Positions 40,945 to 50,539 of a stretch of DNA of 64,000 nt are shown here, piece by piece. The DNA comes from Serratia nematodiphila DZ0503SBS1 (GTDB taxonomy: Bacteria; Pseudomonadota; Gammaproteobacteria; Enterobacterales; Enterobacteriaceae). Position 1 is the stretch's first letter, and each line of letters begins with the position of its first letter. The notes beneath the pieces were generated by a model. It was not told the DNA's origin. It saw only the letters and a list, made by a program, of their open reading frames with translations, and ran no database searches. The position numbers and the translations under genes are program-made. The stretch covers positions 1,984,001 through 2,048,000 of the forward strand of contig NZ_JPUX01000001.1 in the NCBI RefSeq assembly GCF_000738675.1, in the 5' to 3' direction.

Positions 40945-41787
40945 TTGCTGAAGTATCGCCTCATAACTGCTCTGATTTTAATCCCGATCGTTATCGCGGC
41001 GCTGTTCCTGTTGCCGCCGCTGGCCTTTGCTCTGGTAACGCTCGTCGTGTGCATGTTAGCAGCCTGGGAGTGGGGCCAACTGGCCGGTTTTACCTCCCGT
41101 TCGCAGCGCATCTGGCTGGCGATACTGTGCGGTTTTCTGCTGGCGCTGATGATGCTCAGCGTTCCCGCCTACCATCAATCCGTGCCGCAGGTAAGCGGCT
41201 CGCTGTGGCTATCGCTGGCCTGGTGGCTGGCGGCGCTGCTGCTGGTGCTGTTTTACCCCGGCTCGGCCGCCATCTGGCGCAATTCGCGCCCGCTGCGCCT
41301 GCTGTTTGGCCTGCTGACCATCGTGCCGTTCTTCTGGGGCATGCTGGCGCTGCGCCAGTTCGGCTATGAGCAAAACCCGTTTACCGGCGCCTGGTGGCTG
41401 CTGTACGTGATGCTGCTGGTGTGGGGCGCGGATTCCGGTGCCTATATGTTCGGCAAGCTGTTCGGCAAGCATAAGCTGGCGCCGAAGGTCTCGCCGGGTA
41501 AAACCTGGGAAGGGTTGATCGGCGGGCTGCTGACATCGGCGGTCATTTCCTGGCTGTTCGGCCGCTACGCGCCGCTGAACGTGGTGCCGACCACGCTGTT
41601 GGCCTGTTCGGTGATCGCCGCGCTGGCTTCGGTGCTGGGCGATTTGACCGAAAGCATGTTCAAACGCGAAGCGGGCATCAAGGACAGCGGTCATTTGATT
41701 CCCGGCCACGGCGGCATACTGGATCGTATCGACAGCCTGACCGCGGCGGTGCCGGTGTTTGCCTGCCTGATGCTGTTGGTGTTTTAA
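40945..41787 (+). CDS. cdsA: Phosphatidate cytidylyltransferase
   Basis: CdsA makes CDP-diacylglycerol from phosphatidate and CTP, the precursor of all phospholipids. The 280-residue polytopic protein begins at TTG (LLKYRLITALILIPIVIAAL), as E. coli cdsA also does, with GGGAG upstream. About eight transmembrane segments precede the C-terminal CTP-transferase signature. In that signature SMFKREAGIKDSGHLIPGHGG and ILDRIDSL contain the metal-binding aspartates. WGADSGAYMFGKLFGKHKLAP is also conserved (core GADSGAYMFGK). Confidence 0.96.
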   Translation: MLKYRLITALILIPIVIAALFLLPPLAFALVTLVVCMLAAWEWGQLAGFTSRSQRIWLAILCGFLLALMMLSVPAYHQSVPQVSGSLWLSLAWWLAALLLVLFYPGSAAIWRNSRPLRLLFGLLTIVPFFWGMLALRQFGYEQNPFTGAWWLLYVMLLVWGADSGAYMFGKLFGKHKLAPKVSPGKTWEGLIGGLLTSAVISWLFGRYAPLNVVPTTLLACSVIAALASVLGDLTESMFKREAGIKDSGHLIPGHGGILDRIDSLTAAVPVFACLMLLVF

Positions 41788-41814
41788 TCCGTCAATGACG
41801 GAAAGTGAGGGATG

Positions 41815-43170
41815 ATGGTCAGCGTGCTTTGGAACCTGGTGGCGTTTCTGATTGCGCTCGGTATTTTGATTACCGTGCACGAGTTCGGACACTTTTGGGT
41901 TGCCCGTCGTTGCGGCGTGCGCGTTGAACGCTTCTCCATCGGCTTCGGCCGGGCGCTGTGGCGCCGCACCGATCGCCAGGGCACCGAGTACGTCATCGCT
42001 TTGATTCCGCTCGGTGGCTACGTGAAGATGCTGGACGAGCGCGTGGAGTCGGTGGCGCCGGAAATGCGCCATCAGGCCTTTAACAACAAAACCGTCTGGC
42101 AGCGCGCGGCCATCATCAGCGCCGGCCCCATCGCCAACTTCCTGTTTGCTATCCTTGCCTATTGGCTGGTGTTCATCATCGGCGTGCCGAGTTTCCGCCC
42201 GGTGATCGGCGAAATCGCGCCGCAATCCATCGCCGCCAAGGCCGAAATTTCGTCTGGCATGGAACTAAAGTCGGTTGACGGCATCGAAACGCCTGATTGG
42301 GAGTCAGTTCGTCTGGCGCTGGTGGCGAAGATTGGCGATGCGCAAACCGAAGTCGGCGTCGCGCCGTTCGGTTCTTCGCAGGTGGTGACCAAAACCCTGG
42401 ATTTGCGCCAGTGGAACTTTGAACCGGACAAGCAGGATCCCGTTGTCGCGCTGGGCATTATGCCGCGCGGCCCGCAGATCGAATCCGTGTTGGCGGAAGT
42501 ACAGCCTAACTCGGCGGCGCAAAAGGCGGGTTTACAAGCGGGGGACAGGATCGTTAAAGTCGATGGTCAGCCGTTGGGTCGTTGGCAGACGCTGGTGAAG
42601 CGTATCCACGATGGCCCGGGGCAACCGCTGGCTTTGGAGATTGAAAGAAACGGCGCCCCCTTGTCTTTGACGCTGATACCGGATACAAAGCCGGTGGGAA
42701 AAGACAAATCGGTGGGGTTTGCAGGCATCATTCCAAAAGTGCTGCCGCTGCCGGACGAGTATAAAACGATTCGCCAGTATGGACCGTTCCCGGCGCTGTA
42801 TCAGGCCGGCGACAAGACCTGGCAGCTGATGCGGCTGACGGTCAACATGCTGGGCAAATTAATAACCGGTGATGTAAAGCTGAACAACCTGAGTGGCCCG
42901 ATCTCGATTGCACAGGGAGCTGGGGCGTCAGCCGGAGTCGGGTTCGTGTATTATCTGATGTTCCTGGCGTTGATTAGCGTCAACCTGGGTATCATCAACC
43001 TGTTCCCATTACCGGTGTTAGATGGTGGGCATCTCCTCTTCCTGGCGATAGAAAAGCTGAAGGGTGGGCCGGTTTCCGAGCGAGTACAGGACTACAGCTA
43101 CCGCATAGGTTCGATCGTGCTGGTGTTGTTGATGGGTCTTGCACTTTTCAATGATTTTTCCCGCCTCTAG
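41815..43170 (+). CDS. rseP: Site-2 zinc metalloprotease RseP
   Basis: RseP cleaves the anti-sigma factor RseA within the membrane after DegS, releasing sigma E; it also clears remnant signal peptides. The 451-residue protein has the zinc motif HEFGH in transmembrane segment 1 and the third ligand in [11 protein letters not shown] near the C terminus. Two tandem periplasmic PDZ domains lie between them (about 115-310; the second contains [20 protein letters not shown]). An ATG three bases earlier (41812) is also possible; GAGG spacing favours 41815. It lies just upstream of bamA. Confidence 0.96.
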   Translation: MVSVLWNLVAFLIALGILITVHEFGHFWVARRCGVRVERFSIGFGRALWRRTDRQGTEYVIALIPLGGYVKMLDERVESVAPEMRHQAFNNKTVWQRAAIISAGPIANFLFAILAYWLVFIIGVPSFRPVIGEIAPQSIAAKAEISSGMELKSVDGIETPDWESVRLALVAKIGDAQTEVGVAPFGSSQVVTKTLDLRQWNFEPDKQDPVVALGIMPRGPQIESVLAEVQPNSAAQKAGLQAGDRIVKVDGQPLGRWQTLVKRIHDGPGQPLALEIERNGAPLSLTLIPDTKPVGKDKSVGFAGIIPKVLPLPDEYKTIRQYGPFPALYQAGDKTWQLMRLTVNMLGKLITGDVKLNNLSGPISIAQGAGASAGVGFVYYLMFLALISVNLGIINLFPLPVLDGGHLLFLAIEKLKGGPVSERVQDYSYRIGSIVLVLLMGLALFNDFSRL

Positions 43171-43205
43171 GGGCGGGGATAGGTTAGGAAGAACGCATAA
43201 CAACG

Positions 43206-45632
43206 ATGGCGATGAAAAAGTTGCTCATAGCGTCGCTGCTGTTTGGCAGCGCCACCGTATACGGTGCAGACGGGTTCGTAGTGAAAGACATTCATTTCGA
43301 AGGCCTGCAGCGAGTCGCCGTCGGTGCGGCGTTACTCAACATGCCGGTTCGCGTCGGCGATACCGTCACTGACGATGACATCAGTAATACCATCCGTGCC
43401 TTGTTTGCCACCGGCAACTTCGAGGACGTGCGCGTGCTGCGCGATGGTAATACCTTGATCGTTCAGGTGAAGGAACGTCCTACCATCGCCAGCATCACTT
43501 TCTCCGGCAACAAGTCGGTGAAGGATGACATGCTCAAGCAGAACCTGGAAGCCTCCGGCGTCCGGGTGGGCGAGGCGCTCGACCGCACCACGATCTCCAG
43601 CATTGAAAAAGGGCTGGAAGACTTCTACTACAGCGTCGGTAAATACAGCGCCTCGGTGAAAGCCGTAGTCACGCCGTTGCCGCGCAACCGTGTCGACCTG
43701 AAGCTGGTGTTCACGGAAGGGGTCTCCGCCAAGATTCAACAAATCAACATCGTCGGCAACCATGCCTTCACCAACGACGAACTGATCTCACGCTTCCAAC
43801 TGCGTGACGAAGTGCCATGGTGGAACCTGGTCGGCGATCGCAAATACCAGAAGCAAAAACTGGCGGGCGATCTCGAAACCCTGCGCAGCTTCTATCTGGA
43901 TCGCGGCTATGCTCGCTTCAACATCGATTCTACCCAGGTGAGCCTGACGCCGGATAAAAAAGGCATCTACATCACCATCAACATCACCGAAGGCGAGCAG
44001 TACAAGCTTTCCGATGTTGTCGTGAACGGCAATCTGGCCGGCCACTCGGCGGAAGTCGCTCAGATCACCAAAATCGAGCCAGGCGAGCTGTACAACGGCA
44101 GCAAGGTGACCAAAATGGAAGACAACATCAAAACGATGTTGGGCCGTTATGGTTACGCCTACCCGCGCGTTGGCACTCAGCCTGAGATCAACGACGCGGA
44201 TAAAACCGTCAAACTGCACGTCAACGTTGACGCGGGCAACCGCTTCTACGTGCGTCGCATCAAGTTCGAAGGCAACGACACCAGCAAGGATTCCGTACTG
44301 CGTCGCGAAATGCGCCAGATGGAAGGCGCCTGGCTCGGCAACGAGCAGGTCGAGCAGGGCAAAGAGCGTCTGAACCGTCTGGGCTACTTCGAAACGGTTG
44401 ACGTGGAAACCCAGCGCGTGCCGGGCACCGCCGATCAGGTCGATGTGACCTACAAGGTGAAAGAACGCAACACCGGTACCTTCAACTTCGGCGTCGGTTA
44501 CGGCACCGAGAGCGGCGTCAGCTTCCAGGCGGGCGTGCAGCAGGATAACTGGTTGGGGACCGGGTACTCGGTCGGCATCAGCGGCACCAAGAACGACTAT
44601 CAGACCTATACCGAACTGTCGGTCACCAACCCGTACTTCACCGTTGACGGTGTGAGCCTGGGCGGCCGCATCTTCTACAACGACTTTAAGGCGGATGACG
44701 CGGATCTGTCGGACTATACCAACAAGAGTTACGGTATCGACGGCACGCTGGGCTTCCCGATCAACGAAAACAACTCGTTGCGTACCGGCCTGGGCTACGT
44801 CCACAACGGCCTGTCGAACATGCAGCCGCAGATCGCCATGTGGCGTTACCTCGACTCGATGGGCGTGGATGCGAATAAAACCGACCGCGCCAGCTACTCG
44901 ACCGACGACTTTACGCTGAACCTGGGCTGGACCTACAACAACCTGGACCGCGGCTACTTCCCGACCTCGGGTAACCGCACCACGTTGAACGGCAAGGTCA
45001 CCATTCCGGGCTCGGACAACGAATACTACAAGGTGACGTTGGACAGCGTACAGTACGTGCCGATCAACGACGATCGCACCTGGGTGCTGTTGGGCCGTGG
45101 CCGTCTGGGGTACGCGGATGGGTTGGGCGGCAAGGAAATGCCGTTCTACGAGAACTTCTACGCCGGTGGTTCGAGCACCGTGCGCGGCTTCCAGTCCAAC
45201 ACCATTGGTCCGAAGGCGGTGTACTACAACTCCAACTCGTACCAGTGTCAGTTCAACGCCGGCAGCACGACCTCGCGTCAGAGCATCTGTAGCTCGGATG
45301 ACGCGGTGGGCGGTAACGCCATGGCGGTCGCCAGCCTGGAGCTGATCACCCCGACGCCGTTCATCAGCGAGAAATACGCCAACTCGGTGCGGACCTCGCT
45401 GTTCATCGATGCCGGTACCGTGTGGGATACCAAGTGGAAGAATACCGACGAAACGCTGATGTACGGCGTGCCGGACTACAGCAAGGCCAGCAATATTCGT
45501 TCTTCCGCCGGTATCGCGCTGCAGTGGATGTCGCCATTGGGGCCATTGGTGTTCTCTTACGCCAACCCGATCAAGAAATACGAAGGCGACAAGTCCGAAC
45601 AGTTCCAGTTTAACATCGGTAAGACCTGGTAA
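43206..45632 (+). CDS. bamA: Outer membrane protein assembly factor BamA
   Basis: BamA is the Omp85 core of the beta-barrel assembly machine. Its 808 residues compare with 810 in E. coli. A signal peptide ([20 protein letters not shown], cut before ADGF) is followed by five POTRA domains (about 21-420) and a 16-strand barrel. Loop 6 carries the invariant VRGF motif in [11 protein letters not shown] two-cysteine surface loop (QCQFNAG through SIC) follows, matching the E. coli disulfide region. The C terminus FNIGKTW fits the beta-signal. Surface loops differ from E. coli, as expected of phage and antibody targets. Confidence 0.98.
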   Translation: MAMKKLLIASLLFGSATVYGADGFVVKDIHFEGLQRVAVGAALLNMPVRVGDTVTDDDISNTIRALFATGNFEDVRVLRDGNTLIVQVKERPTIASITFSGNKSVKDDMLKQNLEASGVRVGEALDRTTISSIEKGLEDFYYSVGKYSASVKAVVTPLPRNRVDLKLVFTEGVSAKIQQINIVGNHAFTNDELISRFQLRDEVPWWNLVGDRKYQKQKLAGDLETLRSFYLDRGYARFNIDSTQVSLTPDKKGIYITINITEGEQYKLSDVVVNGNLAGHSAEVAQITKIEPGELYNGSKVTKMEDNIKTMLGRYGYAYPRVGTQPEINDADKTVKLHVNVDAGNRFYVRRIKFEGNDTSKDSVLRREMRQMEGAWLGNEQVEQGKERLNRLGYFETVDVETQRVPGTADQVDVTYKVKERNTGTFNFGVGYGTESGVSFQAGVQQDNWLGTGYSVGISGTKNDYQTYTELSVTNPYFTVDGVSLGGRIFYNDFKADDADLSDYTNKSYGIDGTLGFPINENNSLRTGLGYVHNGLSNMQPQIAMWRYLDSMGVDANKTDRASYSTDDFTLNLGWTYNNLDRGYFPTSGNRTTLNGKVTIPGSDNEYYKVTLDSVQYVPINDDRTWVLLGRGRLGYADGLGGKEMPFYENFYAGGSSTVRGFQSNTIGPKAVYYNSNSYQCQFNAGSTTSRQSICSSDDAVGGNAMAVASLELITPTPFISEKYANSVRTSLFIDAGTVWDTKWKNTDETLMYGVPDYSKASNIRSSAGIALQWMSPLGPLVFSYANPIKKYEGDKSEQFQFNIGKTW

Positions 45633-45788
45633 CGGGTCTCGCCTCTGGGCATAACAGTTATTAAGAATCGCAATGGCCAGGCGCCCGCCGGCAGAGGGAG
45701 ATGATTCTCATTGTTTGGTGGGACAAGTCTGGCAAATTGTGTACTTCAGTGTCATATGACACAAATGGGTGATGGTAAGGAGTTTATA

Positions 45789-46286
45789 GTGAAAAAGTGG
45801 TTGTGTGCCGCAGGCCTCGGTTTAGCAATGGCTGCTTCAGCTGGCGTTCAGGCAGCAGATAAGATCGCTGTCGTTAACGTCTCCAGCATTTTCCAACAGC
45901 TGCCGGCCCGCGAAGCGGTCGCTAAACAGCTGGAAAACGAGTTTAAAGGCCGTGCAAGCGAACTCCAGAACATGGAACGTAGCCTGCAGACCAAAATGCA
46001 ACGTCTGCAGCGTGACGGCGCTACCATGAAAGCCAGCGACCGCAGCAAGTTGGAAAAAGACGTGATGGCGCAACGCGAGCAGTTCTCTCAGAAAGCCCAG
46101 GCTTTCGAGCAGGACAACCGCCGTCGCCAGATGGAAGAACGTAACAAGATCCTGAGCCGCATTCAGGACGCGGTGAAATCTGTCGCCAGCAAAGGCGGTT
46201 ATGACGTGGTGATCGACGCCAACGCCGTTGCCTATGCAGACTCTTCCAAAGATATCACTGCTGACGTGCTGAAACAGGTTAAATAA
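45789..46286 (+). CDS. skp: Periplasmic chaperone Skp (OmpH)
   Basis: Skp is a trimeric periplasmic holdase for unfolded outer-membrane proteins on their way to BamA. Translation starts at GTG 45789 ([19 protein letters not shown]), as E. coli skp also does, with AAGGAG six bases upstream. The product is 165 residues, against 161. The signal peptide ends in VQA-ADK. The mature part is a short beta body and a long charged coiled-coil tentacle ([20 protein letters not shown] and following), ending ADVLKQVK. It is three bases from lpxD and directly downstream of bamA. Confidence 0.96.
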   Translation: MKKWLCAAGLGLAMAASAGVQAADKIAVVNVSSIFQQLPAREAVAKQLENEFKGRASELQNMERSLQTKMQRLQRDGATMKASDRSKLEKDVMAQREQFSQKAQAFEQDNRRRQMEERNKILSRIQDAVKSVASKGGYDVVIDANAVAYADSSKDITADVLKQVK

Positions 46287-46289
46287 CAC

Positions 46290-47312
46290 ATGCTTTCAAT
46301 TCGACTGGCTGATTTAGCGCAGCAGTTGGATGCACAATTGCACGGTGATGGCGATCTCGTCATCACCGGCATTGCTTCTATGCATTCGGCACAGCCTGGC
46401 CAAATCACGTTTTTGTCAAACAGCCGCTATCAAGAGCAGCTGTCTTCCTGCCAGGCAAGCGCCGTGGTGCTTACCGAAGCGGATTTACCACACTGCCGTG
46501 CTGCGGCGCTGGTGGTTAAAAACCCTTATCTGACCTACGCGCGCATGGCGCAACTGATGGACACTACGCCGGCACCGGCGCAGGATATCGCGCCAAGCGC
46601 GGTGATCTCGCCTGAAGCGCAGCTGGGGCAGAACGTCGCCATTGGGGCGAACGCGGTGATTGAGTCGGGTGCGGTGCTTGGCGATAACGTGGTTATCGGC
46701 CCGGGTTGCTTCATCGGCAAACACGCACGCATCGGCGCGGGAACGCGTCTGTGGGCGAATGTCACAATTTATCATGCGGTTGAAATCGGCCAGCGCTGCC
46801 TGATCCAGTCCGGCACCGTGATCGGCGCGGACGGTTTCGGCTATGCGAACGAGCGCGGCGAATGGATCAAAATCCCTCAGTTGGGCACGGTGATTATCGG
46901 CGATCGCGTCGAAATCGGCGCTTGCACCACTATTGACCGCGGCGCTTTGGATAACACCCAAATCGGGAATGGTGTTATCATCGACAACCAATGTCAGATT
47001 GCACATAACGTCGTGATTGGCGACAATACCGCCGTCGCCGGCGGTGTGATCATGGCTGGCAGCCTGAAAATCGGCCGCTACTGCCAGATCGGCGGTGCCA
47101 GCGTGATCAACGGTCACATGGAGATTGCCGACAAGGTTGTTGTTACCGGAATGGGAATGGTTATGCGACCAATCACCGAACCTGGGGTATACTCTTCGGG
47201 CATTCCGTTGCAGCCTAACAAGGTTTGGCGTAAAACCGCTGCGTTGGTGATGAATATCGATGAGATCAGCAAGCGCTTGAAAGCTGTCGAACGTAAAGTC
47301 GGAAAAGACTAA
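46290..47312 (+). CDS. lpxD: UDP-3-O-(3-hydroxymyristoyl)glucosamine N-acyltransferase
   Basis: LpxD adds the N-linked hydroxyacyl chain from ACP to UDP-3-O-acyl-glucosamine, the third step of lipid A synthesis. Its 340 residues compare with 341 in E. coli. An N-terminal uridine-binding domain (to about 100) is followed by a left-handed beta-helix of hexapeptide repeats ([20 protein letters not shown]). The catalytic His lies in [14 protein letters not shown], and a C-terminal helix ends VERKVGKD. It starts three bases after skp. Confidence 0.96.
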   Translation: MLSIRLADLAQQLDAQLHGDGDLVITGIASMHSAQPGQITFLSNSRYQEQLSSCQASAVVLTEADLPHCRAAALVVKNPYLTYARMAQLMDTTPAPAQDIAPSAVISPEAQLGQNVAIGANAVIESGAVLGDNVVIGPGCFIGKHARIGAGTRLWANVTIYHAVEIGQRCLIQSGTVIGADGFGYANERGEWIKIPQLGTVIIGDRVEIGACTTIDRGALDNTQIGNGVIIDNQCQIAHNVVIGDNTAVAGGVIMAGSLKIGRYCQIGGASVINGHMEIADKVVVTGMGMVMRPITEPGVYSSGIPLQPNKVWRKTAALVMNIDEISKRLKAVERKVGKD

Positions 47313-47472
47313 TCATTGCCGCCCGCCCTGGCGGGTACAAAACGAAACGCGTTGGTCGTGAGACCAAAAGCGCAAAGAGATGTTAATTTGCGGCCTGCAT
47401 GATGATCTCCTTTTGGGGTCAGCGCAGGCCGTGTTGTTGATGCCATCAGTTTTTAGAGACAGGAAGAGTATT
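47313..47472 (+). other. Structured lpxD-fabZ intergenic leader
   Basis: This 160-bp gap inside an otherwise tightly packed operon contains inverted repeats TTGGTC/GACCAA (about 47352-47367) and CGGCCTGC (47391-47398)/GCAGGCCG (47424-47431). It ends in the fabZ ribosome site AGGA. No ORF is convincing. Function unknown. Confidence 0.4.
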
Positions 47473-47928
47473 TTGACTACTGACACTCATACTCTGGATA
47501 TTGCAGAAATTTTGGATCTGCTTCCTCACCGTTACCCGTTCTTGCTGGTCGACCGCGTCCTCGAGTTTGAAGAGCACAAATATCTGCGTGCGGTGAAGAA
47601 CGTATCGGTGAATGAACCGTTTTTCCAGGGCCATTTCCCTGGCAAACCGATTTTCCCAGGCGTATTGATCCTGGAAGCCATGGCGCAGGCCACCGGTATC
47701 CTGGCGTTTAAAAGCGTCGGCAAACTGGAGCCGGGCGAGCTGTATTACTTCGCCGGTATCGACGAAGCACGCTTCAAGCGCCCTGTGGTGCCAGGCGATC
47801 AGATGGTCATGGAAGTCACCTTCGAGAAAACGCGCCGCGGTCTGACTCGCTTCAAAGGCGTGGCGACCGTTGACGGTAAAATTGTCTGCGAAGCAACCAT
47901 GATGTGTGCCCGCAGCCGGGAGGCTTAA
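47473..47928 (+). CDS. fabZ: 3-hydroxyacyl-[acyl-carrier-protein] dehydratase FabZ
   Basis: FabZ dehydrates 3-hydroxyacyl-ACP in fatty-acid elongation and competes with LpxA for 3-hydroxymyristoyl-ACP. From the TTG at 47473 ([14 protein letters not shown]) the product is 151 residues, the E. coli length, with AGGA upstream. The hot-dog active site has His54 in [13 protein letters not shown] and Glu68 in LILEAMAQ. The longer in-frame reading from an upstream start at 47380 runs through a hairpin and has no homology. lpxA starts three bases after the stop. Confidence 0.97.
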   Translation: MTTDTHTLDIAEILDLLPHRYPFLLVDRVLEFEEHKYLRAVKNVSVNEPFFQGHFPGKPIFPGVLILEAMAQATGILAFKSVGKLEPGELYYFAGIDEARFKRPVVPGDQMVMEVTFEKTRRGLTRFKGVATVDGKIVCEATMMCARSREA

Positions 47929-47931
47929 TCC

Positions 47932-48720
47932 GTGATTGACCAAACCGCCTTTATCCATCCTAGCGCGATAGTCGAAGAAGGCGCCGTGATCGGCGCCAAC
48001 GTGCATATCGGCCCTTTCTGCTACGTCGGCTCTCAGGTGGAAATCGGCGCCGGCACGGTGCTGAAATCCCACGTGGTGGTGAATGGCATTACCAAGATTG
48101 GCTGCGATAATCAGATTTATCAGTTCGCCTCTATCGGCGAAGTGAATCAGGATCTGAAATACGCGGGCGAACCGACGCGCGTTGAAGTGGGCGATCGCAA
48201 CCGCATCCGCGAAAGCGTGACCATTCATCGCGGCACCGCGCAGGGTACCGGCCTGACTAAAGTGGGCAACGACAACCTGCTGATGGTCAACGTGCACGTC
48301 GCCCACGATTGCGTGGTTGGCAATGCTTGCGTACTGGCCAACAACGCCACGCTGGCGGGGCATGTGGAAATCGACGATCACGCCATCATCGGCGGCATGA
48401 CGGCGATCCACCAGTTCTGCATTATCGGCGCGCATGTGATGGTAGGCGGTTGTTCCGGTGTCGCTCAGGACGTGCCTCCTTTCGTCATCGCTCAGGGCAA
48501 CCACGCTACGCCGTTCGGCGTCAACGCGGTCGGCCTGAAGCGCCGCGGTTTTGACAAGGATGAAATGCAGGCAATCCGCAACGCCTACAAAATCCTGTAT
48601 CGCAGCGAGAAAACGCTGGATGAAGCGAAAGCGGAAATCGAAGCCCTGGCCAAAGAACAGCCGGTGGTGCAGCAATACCTCGATTTCTTCACCCGTTCCA
48701 CCCGTGGCATCATTCGCTGA
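47932..48720 (+). CDS. lpxA: UDP-N-acetylglucosamine acyltransferase
   Basis: LpxA catalyses the first step of lipid A synthesis, O-acylation of UDP-GlcNAc by 3-hydroxymyristoyl-ACP. The 262 residues equal E. coli; translation starts at GTG 47932 ([21 protein letters not shown]). The left-handed beta-helix is evident in the repeats. The catalytic His is in [12 protein letters not shown], and [20 protein letters not shown] (core [14 protein letters not shown]) contributes to the acyl ruler. The C-terminal helical part ends STRGIIR. lpxB begins three bases later. Confidence 0.97.
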   Translation: MIDQTAFIHPSAIVEEGAVIGANVHIGPFCYVGSQVEIGAGTVLKSHVVVNGITKIGCDNQIYQFASIGEVNQDLKYAGEPTRVEVGDRNRIRESVTIHRGTAQGTGLTKVGNDNLLMVNVHVAHDCVVGNACVLANNATLAGHVEIDDHAIIGGMTAIHQFCIIGAHVMVGGCSGVAQDVPPFVIAQGNHATPFGVNAVGLKRRGFDKDEMQAIRNAYKILYRSEKTLDEAKAEIEALAKEQPVVQQYLDFFTRSTRGIIR

Positions 48721-48723
48721 GTT

Positions 48724-49872
48724 ATGTCGAATCGTCCATTGACTATCGGACTGGTCGCCGGAGAAACCTCCGGTGACATTCTCGGGGCCGGCTTGATCCG
48801 TGCGCTCAAGGCGCAGATCCCCGACGCGCGTTTCGTAGGCGTCGCCGGCCCGTTGATGCAGGCCGAAGGCTGCGAAGCCTGGTACGAAATGGAAGAGCTG
48901 GCGGTCATGGGCGTGGTGGAAGTGCTCGAGCGTTTGCCACGCCTGTTGAAGATCCGCAAGGATCTTACCCGCCGCTTCGGTGAGCTGCGGCCGGACGTGT
49001 TTGTCGGCATCGACGCGCCGGACTTCAACATCACGCTGGAAGGCCGCCTCAAGCAGCGCGGTATCCGCACCATCCACTACGTCAGCCCTTCCGTGTGGGC
49101 CTGGCGGCAAAAGCGCGTTTTCAAAATAGGCAAAGCCACCGATCTGGTGCTGGCCTTTCTCCCTTTCGAAAAAGCGTTTTACGATCGTTTCAACGTGCCT
49201 TGCCGGTTTATTGGCCACACCATGGCGGACGCCATGCCGTTGCAGCCCGACCGGCTGGCGGCGCGCGCTCAGCTTGGCATCGCTCCGCAGGCGCGCTGTC
49301 TGGCCTTGCTGCCGGGTAGCCGCGGCGCCGAAGTCGAGATGCTGAGCGCCGATTTCCTCAAAACCGCGCAGCTGCTGCGCACCCGTTATCCCGAGCTGGA
49401 AGTGGTGGTGCCGCTGGTCAACGCCAAACGGCGCGAGCAGTTTGAGCGCATCAAGGCCGAGGTTGCGCCGGATTTGACCGTACACCTGCTGAATGGGCAG
49501 GGGCGCGAAGCGATGATCGCCAGCGATGCGGCGCTGCTGGCATCCGGTACGGCGGCGCTGGAGTGCATGCTGGCCAAGTGCCCGATGGTGGTGGGCTATC
49601 GCATGAAACCGTTCACTTTCTGGCTGGCGCAGAAGCTGGTAAAAACGCCTTACGTTTCGCTGCCGAATCTGCTGGCGGGGCGCGAGATCGTCACCGAGCT
49701 GTTGCAGCATGACTGCGTGCCGGACAAACTGGCCGCCGCCGTGATGCCGCTGCTGGAAGAGAGCCCGGAAACCGAAGCGTTGAAACACACTTTCCTTACC
49801 TTGCACCAAAGCATCCGTTGCGGTGCGGACGAACAGGCCGCTCAGGCTGTGTTGGAGCTGGCGAAAGCATGA
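48724..49872 (+). CDS. lpxB: Lipid A disaccharide synthase
   Basis: LpxB condenses UDP-2,3-diacylglucosamine with lipid X to form the beta-1,6 disaccharide of lipid A at the inner-membrane surface. Its 382 residues match the family length (GT19). The N terminus [19 protein letters not shown] is diagnostic. [37 protein letters not shown] and the C-terminal [12 protein letters not shown] and [12 protein letters not shown] are conserved. The last 4 bases overlap rnhB (ATGA). Confidence 0.97.
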   Translation: MSNRPLTIGLVAGETSGDILGAGLIRALKAQIPDARFVGVAGPLMQAEGCEAWYEMEELAVMGVVEVLERLPRLLKIRKDLTRRFGELRPDVFVGIDAPDFNITLEGRLKQRGIRTIHYVSPSVWAWRQKRVFKIGKATDLVLAFLPFEKAFYDRFNVPCRFIGHTMADAMPLQPDRLAARAQLGIAPQARCLALLPGSRGAEVEMLSADFLKTAQLLRTRYPELEVVVPLVNAKRREQFERIKAEVAPDLTVHLLNGQGREAMIASDAALLASGTAALECMLAKCPMVVGYRMKPFTFWLAQKLVKTPYVSLPNLLAGREIVTELLQHDCVPDKLAAAVMPLLEESPETEALKHTFLTLHQSIRCGADEQAAQAVLELAKA

Positions 49873-50462
49873 TTGAACCCTTTATCTATCCCGCTGCCAC
49901 GCTGATTGCCGGTGTGGACGAAGTGGGCCGCGGCCCGTTGGTCGGCGCGGTGGTCACCGCCGCCGTGATCCTCGATCCGGCGCAGCCGATCGTCGGTCTG
50001 GCGGACTCCAAGAAACTCAGTGAAAAACGCCGCCTGGCGCTGTATGACGAAATCGTCGCCAAGGCGCTCTCCTGGAGCCTGGGGCGCGCCGAACCGGCGG
50101 AAATCGACCAACTGAACATTTTGCACGCCACCATGTTGGCGATGCAGCGCGCGGTGGCCGGGTTGCATATCGCGCCGGACATGGTTTTAATCGACGGTAA
50201 CCGTTGCCCGAGCTTGCCGATGCGTTCGCAGGCGGTGGTGAAGGGCGATAGCCGCGTGGCGGAGATCAGCGCGGCGTCCATTCTGGCGAAGGTCACGCGC
50301 GATCGCGAAATGGCCGAGTTGGACAGCGAGTACCCGGACTACGGTTTCGCGCAGCATAAAGGCTACCCGACCGCCTTCCACCTGGAGCGGCTGGCCGCGC
50401 TGGGCGCCACCGAGCATCATCGTCGCAGCTTCGCGCCGGTGAAAAGAGCGCTGGCGCTGTAG
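49869..50462 (+). CDS. rnhB: Ribonuclease HII
   Basis: RNase HII removes RNA from RNA-DNA hybrids and initiates ribonucleotide excision repair. From the ATG at 49869 ([15 protein letters not shown]) the product is 197 residues, against 198 in E. coli. The DEDD active site is visible: Asp and Glu in [12 protein letters not shown], Asp in VLIDGN, and Asp in the C-terminal [16 protein letters not shown] region. Overlap with the lpxB stop indicates coupling. A 77-bp gap leads to dnaE. Confidence 0.96.
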   Translation: MIEPFIYPAATLIAGVDEVGRGPLVGAVVTAAVILDPAQPIVGLADSKKLSEKRRLALYDEIVAKALSWSLGRAEPAEIDQLNILHATMLAMQRAVAGLHIAPDMVLIDGNRCPSLPMRSQAVVKGDSRVAEISAASILAKVTRDREMAELDSEYPDYGFAQHKGYPTAFHLERLAALGATEHHRRSFAPVKRALAL

Positions 50463-50539
50463 CCTGCGAGCCTGACCGGCTCGACGATAGCATTAACCCG
50501 GGCTCAGCACGCTGAGCCCCTTCAATCAGGTATCTGGAG

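Noticed and set aside
47446..49809. 787-codon minus-strand frame opposite fabZ, lpxA and lpxB
   Set aside because: It crosses three well-supported genes and their junctions and has shadow composition.
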